A DNA stretch of 64,000 nucleotides from Bdellovibrionaceae bacterium UBA1609. GTDB taxonomy: Bacteria; Bdellovibrionota; Bdellovibrionia; Bdellovibrionales; UBA1609. Position numbers and translations under genes: made by a program. The stretch lies in assembly GCA_002321895.1 (NCBI GenBank), contig DCMZ01000017.1, forward strand, positions 62,001 to 126,000, written 5' to 3'. Positions 16,924 to 24,717 of this stretch are shown piece after piece. Positions within the stretch are counted from its first letter, which is position 1. Every line of letters begins with the position of its first letter. Under the pieces are notes generated by a model. The model worked only from the letters and a program-made list of their open reading frames with translations. It ran no database searches and was not told the DNA's origin.

Positions 16924-17490
16924 TCAACTCACTTTTTTAAAATGATTTACATCTAAAATAAATTTTTCAGTTACAATAAAATCCATGGGAATGTCCCAGC
17001 TATCCACAGGTAGAGGCTGATCCAAAACCTGCCAACCAAAACCCACACCTATTTTTAAGGCCTTGGTTTCCTGTAAAAAACGGTCATAAAATCCACGCCC
17101 CATACCACACCGCTGACCATAGTGATCAAAAATCACACCTGGAACAATAACAGCGGCGATCTCTGCCAATTCCATTGCCGGTCCAACGGGCTCTTCCAGC
17201 CCAAAATCTAAAGTCTTCCATTCAGATGGCGACTTTACGAACTCCAATTCATCGCCCACCATTCGAGGAAAACACCAGGATTTCGATTTGTCCGCGTACA
17301 ACATCTCCAAGGAGAGCTCTTCAGGCAGCGCACGGTAGCTGGCGATTTTCTCAGGCAAAGGCGCTAACAAAGCCTTAAGCTTCGACACCACTGACTCCTG
17401 TGCCAACAACTTATGATCGTTTTGAATCTTGCGGAAAACAGTTCGCTTCTTTCTGTACTGCTGTCGCAATTTTGTTTTAGATACTTCCAC
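16924..17490 (-). CDS. 5-formyltetrahydrofolate cyclo-ligase
   Basis: ATP-dependent enzyme converting 5-formyl-THF to 5,10-methenyl-THF. SKTKLRQQYRKKR at the N terminus, SYRALPEELS, and the ATP-binding motif GMGRGFYDRFLQ are family features, and IVPGVIFDHYGQRCG precedes the last. The frame can start at TTG 17505, but GGGA nine bases ahead of the GTG at 17490 makes that the better start (188 residues). It is 49 bp after zapA, a neighbourhood known from many proteobacteria (zapA-ssrS-ygfA), although the gap is too small here for a 6S RNA. Confidence 0.92.
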   Translation of the reverse strand: MEVSKTKLRQQYRKKRTVFRKIQNDHKLLAQESVVSKLKALLAPLPEKIASYRALPEELSLEMLYADKSKSWCFPRMVGDELEFVKSPSEWKTLDFGLEEPVGPAMELAEIAAVIVPGVIFDHYGQRCGMGRGFYDRFLQETKALKIGVGFGWQVLDQPLPVDSWDIPMDFIVTEKFILDVNHFKKVS

Positions 17491-17539
17491 CGTAGTATGT
17501 CCCAAAAATTTATAAATTTTCTACCAGCGAAGGAATCTT

Positions 17540-17863
17540 CTAAGACTCTAAATCTCGCTGGTGAATGGGACTGGCTTCAATTTCAGATATGATTTCAAGC
17601 GTATTCGCTTTGAGTTCACTTAGACTTTCTTTGAATAGCATTTTTTCGGCAAGAGTCTCCTCAGCAATCGTGAGGCAGGCCAAAATTAAAGTATTTTGGA
17701 AAGATGCATTCGGATGGTTTTTCTGAATATCGCCAATCTTATCATCAACAAATTCAGCGAGCCGACGTAAATGATCAGCAGAGTGAGACGTTTTCAATCT
17801 CAACGGTACATCTGCTATTTTTACTTCACACACCCCATCTTTAAGGGGTTTTACATCAGCCAT
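17540..17863 (-). CDS. zapA: ZapA-like cell-division protein
   Basis: Small FtsZ-bundling factor at the division ring. The 107-residue protein has the ZapA layout: an N-terminal beta domain (VCEVKIADVPLRLKTSHSAD, LRRLAEFVDDKIGDIQ) followed by a long helix (LILACLTIAEETLAEKMLF ... LKANTLEIISEIEA) for coiled-coil dimerisation. GAGG nine bases before the ATG supports the start. Neighbouring folate cyclo-ligase gene supports the call. Confidence 0.88.
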   Translation of the reverse strand: MADVKPLKDGVCEVKIADVPLRLKTSHSADHLRRLAEFVDDKIGDIQKNHPNASFQNTLILACLTIAEETLAEKMLFKESLSELKANTLEIISEIEASPIHQRDLES

Positions 17864-17948
17864 CTTTTAAACCTCAGAAGCACTCTAAAATTAAAGTTAT
17901 CCCGTAAATCCATTAGTAATATAAGTCATTTAGGGGGTCAACCACAGC

Positions 17949-19571
17949 CTAATCTAGTCCTTGTGGTCCCTGACCCTTCTCTTGTTTGGCCTTCTTCTCC
18001 CCAGACTTCCTCAAAGGGTAAACATGGTTCGTAACCAATCCAACAACTCTTCTGTATTCGTTCAGAGCATCCAAATGAATTGTACTGGTTTTCAATGTAT
18101 CTGGATTCCCCTCCAAAAATCGATTGAGGTGAGATTTTTTAAACTCCTTCTCCAATTTTCGCACCTTGCGCTTAGCCTCAATGATTCGGTCGGCCAACTC
18201 AAGGTTCTGAGTTTGGAAACAGCTGAGGGACATATTCACTATCTGACACACTTCGTCATGCAGGTTTCGAATCTCCTGCCAGCCCTCGGGAGAAAACTCC
18301 AACTTCAGACCATGTTTCTTTCTCGCTAACTCTAAAATCGTATTGTCGATGACATCCGCCGCACTTTCTAAATCCGAAGCAAACATCATAAGTTTCACCA
18401 CCTTTTTACTGGAGACACTGTCAAAGTTCTCGTGCACATCCGCTAAGAAGGATTGAATTTCTCGAAACAACAGATCCACCCGATTGTCGCGTTCATGAAT
18501 CCGCTCCTCTAACTCATCGTCTTGATTTTTGAACAACTCAATCGATGTCTCCACCATAGAAGCAACGATATCCCCCATTCTTAGGATCTCTCTTTGCACA
18601 TAAGACAGTGCAACAGTTGAGTTTTCAAATACAGACCTATCCAGATATTTAACGCCGAATTCTCTATCTGCGTCCGTAGGTTGAATCACTTTCTCAATAA
18701 ACTTTGCGCCATATTGAATGAATGGGAAAAACACAATAGCAACGATCACATTAAATAATGTATGAGCATTGGCAATACTTCGCCCAGCATCTCCTGATTT
18801 TACAATACCAACAAAATATGGCGTGATTCCAATGAAGAGGAGAACCCCAGCCACTTTATAAAGACAATGAGCCCAAGCCACTTGCTTCCCCACATAGTTA
18901 CTACCGGAAGAAGCAATAAGAGCAGTGGCTGTTGTTCCAATATTAGCCCCGTAAACCCAAAAGATAGCCTGATCCACTTGGATTGCACCAGCCATGGAAA
19001 GCGCAATAGCAAAACCAATAGTGGCAGCTGAACTATGCATAACGGCTGTCAAAAATGCGGTGATCATAATTGTAAAGGTTGGGCTTTCAGACATAGCAAT
19101 CAGAGCTTCGCGAAACAGCTCATTTTCCTTTAAAACAATCGTGCCTATGGAAACCAGCTCCAATCCCCAGAACATCATTCCAAAACCCATAAATACGGCC
19201 ATGACTTTTTTTAGAGTGGGCTTAGAGGTAAGAAAGTAGACAACAAAAGAAATGGCAAAAATAGCCAACCCATAAGCCGTGATTTTGAAACTTAACAGCT
19301 GTACCACTAAAGTGGTGCCAATTGTCACACCTAAAATAACACTCATTACCTGAGACAGAGATATGGTGCCGGCCGAACCCAACCCCACCAATAGCGAAGT
19401 GACCGCCCCTGAACTTTGAATCATAGCCGTAAGTAGAACCCCTACGCCAACCCCATAAAATTTATTCTTTGATACCAACTGCATGGCATCACGCATGCGG
19501 TTACCAAGAATGTTTTGTAAATTATTACTTACAAATTGCAAACCCAGTAAGAAGACAGCAATGCCGCCCAT
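17949..19571 (-). CDS. Na/Pi cotransporter family protein with PhoU-like domain
   Basis: NptA/PNaS-type sodium-phosphate cotransporter in the inner membrane. The two inverted repeats carry the transport motifs TAMIQSSGAVTSLLVGL (residues ~49-65) and TAVMHSSAATIGFAIAL (~178-194). Eight or more hydrophobic helices are followed, after about residue 320, by a cytoplasmic helical PhoU-like domain (EILRMGDIVASMVETSIELF, FASDLESAADVIDNTILELA). At 540 residues the architecture is standard. The ATG at 19571 is the first in frame after a TGA. It is upstream of zapA by 85 bp, so probably a separate unit. Confidence 0.92.
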   Translation of the reverse strand: MGGIAVFLLGLQFVSNNLQNILGNRMRDAMQLVSKNKFYGVGVGVLLTAMIQSSGAVTSLLVGLGSAGTISLSQVMSVILGVTIGTTLVVQLLSFKITAYGLAIFAISFVVYFLTSKPTLKKVMAVFMGFGMMFWGLELVSIGTIVLKENELFREALIAMSESPTFTIMITAFLTAVMHSSAATIGFAIALSMAGAIQVDQAIFWVYGANIGTTATALIASSGSNYVGKQVAWAHCLYKVAGVLLFIGITPYFVGIVKSGDAGRSIANAHTLFNVIVAIVFFPFIQYGAKFIEKVIQPTDADREFGVKYLDRSVFENSTVALSYVQREILRMGDIVASMVETSIELFKNQDDELEERIHERDNRVDLLFREIQSFLADVHENFDSVSSKKVVKLMMFASDLESAADVIDNTILELARKKHGLKLEFSPEGWQEIRNLHDEVCQIVNMSLSCFQTQNLELADRIIEAKRKVRKLEKEFKKSHLNRFLEGNPDTLKTSTIHLDALNEYRRVVGLVTNHVYPLRKSGEKKAKQEKGQGPQGLD

Positions 19572-19681
19572 TATGACTACAAAGTTGTTATGATCTCCGA
19601 TGTCTCAATCCTTTTGCGCTTATCTATATGAATCGGACAAATCAGCTTGAAAATTGATACCCAAGGCTCATGGCCCCGGGA

Positions 19682-20896
19682 CTATAGTATGGAATCCACA
19701 AACTCTGTGGGATTAAATGGTCTAAGGTCTTCCATGCTTTCCCCCACCCCAATTAATTTAATAGGCAGGCGAAACTGAGAGGCCAAGCCGATGGCAACAC
19801 CACCTTTGGCCGATCCGTCTAACTTCGTAAGAACGGCTCCCGTTAAACCCAGAGCTTCATGAAATTTTTCCGTTTGTATCAATGCATTTTGACCACTGTT
19901 GGAGTCCAAAACGATCAAGGTTTCATGGGGTGCTTCTTCGATATGCTTTCCCATCACTCGCTTCATCTTTTTCAACTCTTCCATTAAATTCTCTTGAGTG
20001 TGAAGTCGGCCTGCCGTATCCACAATCACAAGATCATACTCCTTCGACTTCGCGCTTTGAATGGCATCGAAGACAACAGCACTAGGGTCACTCACCGCCT
20101 CGGGGGAGAATATCTCTACACCCGCTCGATCCGTCCAAACCTTCAATTGATCACCGGCAGCAGCACGAAAAGTGTCACCGGCAACGACCAAGGTCTTTCT
20201 CCCCTTTAATGTCGCCAAGTGAGCAAGCTTACCTATAGTGGTCGTTTTACCCGCTCCATTCACTCCAACAATCATCCATACTTGAGGTTTTTCTTCATCT
20301 ATCTTTGAAAGCATTTTATCAAATGTTTCGACGTCTCCGGCTTCCACTTCATCAAAAATTGAAATCATCTCTGTTTTGAGAGCACCCCGAACCGCTTCAA
20401 AGTCAGACTTCTCATCAGATGACATTCTCTCGGAAACACTCTCGACAAGACGCTGAACAGTGCCAGGGCCAATATCGCTGGTGTATAAAATTTCCTCTAG
20501 CTCCTCAAGTTCATCCTCTCCCAATGTCTGATTGGATGAGAATACCGATTTGATTCGGCCAAAGAATGTGTCTCTCGTGTTGCCAAGAGCTTCCTTTAAA
20601 TCCTTTGTTGCCTTAACGGGTTCGGCCGCAGGAACTTTCTCTTTAAAATCCTGTTGAAAAACCTGCTCTTCAGCTTGCTTCTCTATTTCTTTCGGAGTGG
20701 CTACCCCTGTAGATTCGATCGCTTTTGCCGTGTCGGAAGATGTCTCGGAAGATGGCGGCTCTATGGGTTTAGGTGAATCCGGCTCAACAAATAATTTCCG
20801 ATAAACAAAATAGAGAGCCGTACCTCCTAAGGAGACTCCAACACCCACACCCAAAACGAGCATTTGATACTCTGCTGCGATCAGCTGATCTAACAT
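19682..20896 (-). CDS. ftsY: Signal recognition particle receptor FtsY, membrane-anchored form
   Basis: GTPase that docks SRP-ribosome complexes at the inner membrane. The NG domain shows GVNGAGKTTTIGKLA (G1), DTFRAAAGDQL, DTAGRLHTQENLMEELKKM (G3) and TKLDGSAKGG (G4). In front is an acidic linker, and the first ~32 residues contain a real transmembrane helix (YQMLVLGVGVGVSLGGTALYFVY), unlike the peripheral A domain of E. coli. The helix anchors it directly, as in some actinobacterial and other lineages. GAGG lies before the ATG. It follows smc and the 56-codon membrane peptide gene. Confidence 0.95.
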   Translation of the reverse strand: MLDQLIAAEYQMLVLGVGVGVSLGGTALYFVYRKLFVEPDSPKPIEPPSSETSSDTAKAIESTGVATPKEIEKQAEEQVFQQDFKEKVPAAEPVKATKDLKEALGNTRDTFFGRIKSVFSSNQTLGEDELEELEEILYTSDIGPGTVQRLVESVSERMSSDEKSDFEAVRGALKTEMISIFDEVEAGDVETFDKMLSKIDEEKPQVWMIVGVNGAGKTTTIGKLAHLATLKGRKTLVVAGDTFRAAAGDQLKVWTDRAGVEIFSPEAVSDPSAVVFDAIQSAKSKEYDLVIVDTAGRLHTQENLMEELKKMKRVMGKHIEEAPHETLIVLDSNSGQNALIQTEKFHEALGLTGAVLTKLDGSAKGGVAIGLASQFRLPIKLIGVGESMEDLRPFNPTEFVDSIL

Positions 20897-20935
20897 GATT
20901 ACCTCGCTACTGTAATTAGGTGAGTTCTAAAAAAC

Positions 20936-21106
20936 TCATTGAGAAATGTCATCTGATTTTGTGGGCTCATTCTTGTTCAACTCACCCATTTCTGCTTTTT
21001 CCTGATCCGTCCCAAATGAATAGCGTAAAAACCAATAGAGGACGGCGAGGATCAACCCCACCACTCCAGTCAGCATCATTAAGATTACAAGTAAGCCAAA
21101 ATCCAC
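20936..21106 (-). CDS. Small membrane peptide (56 aa) coupled to smc
   Basis: Reading the minus strand from the GTG at 21106 gives 56 codons ending in TGA at 20936. Residues 4-28 are a clear transmembrane helix (LLVILMMLTGVVGLILAVLYW), followed by a basic-aromatic FLRYSFG and a charged soluble tail (DQEKAEMGELNKNEPTKSDD). The GTG shares its first base with the smc stop codon (TAGTG), which suggests stop-restart translation. FtsY starts 39 bp further on. The helix, the charged tail and the coupling support a real gene; no known family is recognised and conservation cannot be tested here. Confidence 0.6.
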   Translation of the reverse strand: MDFGLLVILMMLTGVVGLILAVLYWFLRYSFGTDQEKAEMGELNKNEPTKSDDISQ

Positions 21107-24100
21107 TAGCTACCAGACAATGCGTTATCAGCAAAACTTTCCGCTTGATCTAGAGCCACACTCACCATCTTCGAGACTCCTCTTTCCTCTTGAGTCACCC
21201 CATAAAGCTTTTTATTCACCTTCATAGTGTGCTTATTGTGAGTCACGATAATAATTTGTGAACGTTTTGCCATCTCTTTAACTAGGTCGTTAAATCGCAT
21301 TACGTTGGCATCATCCAAAGGCGCATCGACCTCATCCAGCAAGCAGAATGGAGAAGGCTTCACAAGAAAGATGGAGAAAATTAATGAGACTGCCGTCAAT
21401 GCCTTTTCACCGCCCGATAATAGGCCTACATTTTGAGGCTTCTTTCCAGGAGGTTTAGCGACAATATCAATTCCCATCTCTTGCTTATCTTCATTCTCAA
21501 CCAAAATTAGCTTAGCTTCCCCACCACCAAAAAGAACCGGGAATACTTTTTGGAATCTCTCATTCACCAGCTCAAAAGTTTCTTTAAAACGTCTCGAGCA
21601 AATACGATTGATTCTATCGATCACTTTTCTCAATTGCTCTTTGGCTTCTGTAAGGTCTTCATGTTGTTGCGAAAGAAATTTATAACGCTCAGACAAATCA
21701 TCGTATTCTTCAATCGCTGATAAATTCACTTCACCAATACGGCTAATTTTTCCACGTAAGTCTTCAACGTCTTTAGCTAACTGCTCGGTATCCGCCTCCA
21801 CATCTCGATGCTGCTCGGCAACTTCTCCCAACTGAACCATATATCTTTCAGCCATTTGATCCACAAGATATTGAGCCTTCATTTGCAGTTGCTCAACTTT
21901 TAACTGAGCTTCGTTAATTCTAGATTTATATTCATTCAGTGCTCGATTAGAAGCAGTTACCTTTTCCTCAATTTCACGACAGTTCTCTAGAAGCTGTTCA
22001 TAAGCATCTTTCTCGAGACTAGCGTTTCTTTCAGCCTGTTCCGCCAAAAGAATACCTTGCTCAAGAGCCACTTGCTTCTGCTCAATAAGAACTGAGTTGG
22101 AAGATAAACTCTCTGTACTCTTTTGTGCATCTTCAGTCATTTTTGAGAGCTCATGCTCGACCTCTGTTAGACTTTTTTGAACCATAGAGTGTTGGGAACG
22201 CACACCCTCAAGCTCTTGCCGTTTTGATGCCGCATCTACTTTCAGCTGGGTGACTTCTTCTTGTAACTCTCCCACTCCATCCTTAGCGATACGAAGCTCT
22301 TCAGTGAGTTCTTCAACCCGAGTTTCCATAGCTAACTTTTGCTCTGCTATTTCAGTTCGCTTTTCGTCCATCTCCTGAATGGTATGGAGTACTTGTTGAA
22401 CTTGAGCTTCCAACTCACTGGTTTCATGAGTTTGCTTTTCAAATGCACGTTTTGTGTTGCTAAGCTCATTTTCAGATCTTTCCAGGTCCTTTTTAAGCTC
22501 AACCACTAAAATCTCTTGCTCACTCTGTTGAGTTTTTGCGTTTTCGAGCTGTTCAATCAATTGATCCCGCTGTTCCTCTAACTTCTTCAATGAAGCTTCG
22601 GCCAGGGATAACTTTCCAGCCCACTCTTCTCTCTTCTGAGACAGTTCTTTAATTTCCCGTTTTCTCTGCAAGACGCCAGCATCAGAACCTTCTACGCTTC
22701 CCCCAGTAAGAACCCCATCGGCGGAAAGACTATCTCCCTCTACGGTCACAAAGTGACGTCCTGGATAATGGGCTCTCAAACGCAATGCCGCCGTAATTGA
22801 ATCAACTACAACCACATCTTTTAAAAATAGTGTCACTTGTTGAGAGTATTGCTCCGGAACTTTAACGACATCACGAAGTACAGCTTCAACACCTTCCTCC
22901 GAAGTCAAATCTGTAGAGGCGCTTGCGTCCACAGAAGGAGCTAAATCTTTTGTTACAAAACTAGATCTCCCAGATTTATTTTCTTTCAAATAGTTCACAG
23001 CACCCATGGTAGTATCGCTACTGTCTGACAATAGCATTTGCAATTTCTGCCCTAAAGCAGCCTCCATGGCCATTTCATATTTCTCTGGAACCTCAACAAC
23101 TTCAGAAACAGGCCGAAAAGAAACCCGCCCATCTCCATGCACTTCTTGTTGCTGGCGCTGCCAAAGCATGACGCTCTTTACTCCCTGCTCGAACCCTTCA
23201 AAATTTTCTTGAAGATTCTTAAGGCCGTAGAGTTTTCCAGATACTTCGTTGAGTTCCTCTTTAAAGGATTCCATTTCATTGCGCTTGGTATCGCATTGAA
23301 CTTCAACCGACTTTAGATTCTCTTTAAAGTTTTCAACATCACCCATTATACCTAGCTGCATCTGCTTTTGGCTTTCCAGCTTGGAAAAGGTTTTATTTCG
23401 AATCTGCTCAAACTCGTTCACTTTCCCCTGCAACTCATCAATGACCGCCTGGGATTGCTCTAGACGCTCTTCTATAGTCTCACGATAGGTATGTTTAGAA
23501 AGAATTTGTGCTTCTAGTTGGCTTTCCGCCTGACCACGAGTCAGTAAGTCCTTGCGGATCTGAGTTAACTCTTGATCGGCTTCTTCTGCACGAACATGGA
23601 TATTTTGAAAATAGTCATTCTTTTCTGAAAAGGACTGCTCTTTCTCAGCCACTTCAGTTTCTAAAGACTGTAAGGAATCATTTAATCGGTCAAAATCCGA
23701 TTTGAGAGCGGCTTGGCGCACTTGATATTGCTCGACAATACTTCCGGTTTTTTCAGAATCTCTTTTGGCTTGTTCGATTTCAAATTTTAATTCGCGAATT
23801 TCATATTCTAAATCTTGAACAGCTCGTTGAGCTATAGACGATTCAGCATGCTTTTCTTCGACAAGCTTTCCTTTTTCTTCCAGCTCCAACTTCATTCGCT
23901 GAAGATCACTCTCCAACTGATCAATATTTGATGCCGTACCCACTTCAGAGTCCGTCGCCTCTTTATAAGAGTTTTCGGCCGCAGTAAGTTCGTCTGTGTA
24001 CTCCAAATACTTCTTAGAGGACACAATCATGTCTTTCTCTTGAAGTTCATTTTTAATTTTTCTATAGCGCTCAGCTCTTTGAGCCTGTCGTTCCAGGGAT

Positions 24101-24717
24101 CCCAACTGGCGTTTCTGCTCCCCAATAATATCCTGCAAACGAACCAAATTCTGCTCAGTGGACTTTAACTTTCTGACTGATTCTCGTTTACGAACTTTAA
24201 ACTTTGTGATCCCAGCAGCTTCTTCAATCAAACTTCTTCTATCAATCGGTTTGGCAGTAATGATTTTCCCGATAGCTCCCTGCTCAATAATAGAAAAACC
24301 TTTGGCTCCAGCTCCCGTATCCATAAAGATCTCTTGAATATCTCTTAAACGAGCTTGCTCTTTATTGATGAGATACTCAGATTCTCCAGAACGGTGTAAC
24401 CGCCGAGTGATCATAACTTCAGAGAATTTTGAATATTTAGCTGGAAAAGGGCCACCATCATTTTCAAGTGTTAATGACACTTCAGCCATACCCATCGGAG
24501 CATAGTCTTGAGATCCGGCAAAAATAACATCACTCATCGAGCTCCCACGAAGGTGCTTCGCTGACATTTCCCCCATAACCCAAACAAGTGCATCAACAAT
24601 ATTGGATTTTCCACATCCATTTGGACCCACAATTCCTGTTGTACCTGGATCAAATTGAATAACGGTTTTGTCTTTAAATGATTTAAACCCCAGTAATTCC
24701 AGCTTTTTAATTCTCAA
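21106..24717 (-). CDS. smc: Chromosome segregation ATPase SMC
   Basis: Condensin subunit that organises and segregates the chromosome. The N-terminal ATPase half has Walker A GPNGCGKSNIVDALVW, a long coiled coil runs to a hinge (VAKGF-like region near residues 520-660, with YPGRHFVTVEGDSLSADG), and a second coiled coil returns to the C-terminal half with signature LSGGEKALTAVSLIF and Walker B CLLDEVDAPLDDANV. Length 1203 is normal. The start is TTG, overlapping the ppdK stop as TTGA, with AAGG upstream inside ppdK. ScpA/ScpB are not in the window. Confidence 0.97.
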   Translation of the reverse strand: MRIKKLELLGFKSFKDKTVIQFDPGTTGIVGPNGCGKSNIVDALVWVMGEMSAKHLRGSSMSDVIFAGSQDYAPMGMAEVSLTLENDGGPFPAKYSKFSEVMITRRLHRSGESEYLINKEQARLRDIQEIFMDTGAGAKGFSIIEQGAIGKIITAKPIDRRSLIEEAAGITKFKVRKRESVRKLKSTEQNLVRLQDIIGEQKRQLGSLERQAQRAERYRKIKNELQEKDMIVSSKKYLEYTDELTAAENSYKEATDSEVGTASNIDQLESDLQRMKLELEEKGKLVEEKHAESSIAQRAVQDLEYEIRELKFEIEQAKRDSEKTGSIVEQYQVRQAALKSDFDRLNDSLQSLETEVAEKEQSFSEKNDYFQNIHVRAEEADQELTQIRKDLLTRGQAESQLEAQILSKHTYRETIEERLEQSQAVIDELQGKVNEFEQIRNKTFSKLESQKQMQLGIMGDVENFKENLKSVEVQCDTKRNEMESFKEELNEVSGKLYGLKNLQENFEGFEQGVKSVMLWQRQQQEVHGDGRVSFRPVSEVVEVPEKYEMAMEAALGQKLQMLLSDSSDTTMGAVNYLKENKSGRSSFVTKDLAPSVDASASTDLTSEEGVEAVLRDVVKVPEQYSQQVTLFLKDVVVVDSITAALRLRAHYPGRHFVTVEGDSLSADGVLTGGSVEGSDAGVLQRKREIKELSQKREEWAGKLSLAEASLKKLEEQRDQLIEQLENAKTQQSEQEILVVELKKDLERSENELSNTKRAFEKQTHETSELEAQVQQVLHTIQEMDEKRTEIAEQKLAMETRVEELTEELRIAKDGVGELQEEVTQLKVDAASKRQELEGVRSQHSMVQKSLTEVEHELSKMTEDAQKSTESLSSNSVLIEQKQVALEQGILLAEQAERNASLEKDAYEQLLENCREIEEKVTASNRALNEYKSRINEAQLKVEQLQMKAQYLVDQMAERYMVQLGEVAEQHRDVEADTEQLAKDVEDLRGKISRIGEVNLSAIEEYDDLSERYKFLSQQHEDLTEAKEQLRKVIDRINRICSRRFKETFELVNERFQKVFPVLFGGGEAKLILVENEDKQEMGIDIVAKPPGKKPQNVGLLSGGEKALTAVSLIFSIFLVKPSPFCLLDEVDAPLDDANVMRFNDLVKEMAKRSQIIIVTHNKHTMKVNKKLYGVTQEERGVSKMVSVALDQAESFADNALSGS

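Noticed and set aside
17491..17539. 6S RNA in the zapA-folate cyclo-ligase gap
   Set aside because: The site is classical, but only 49 bp are available, far less than a 6S RNA needs.
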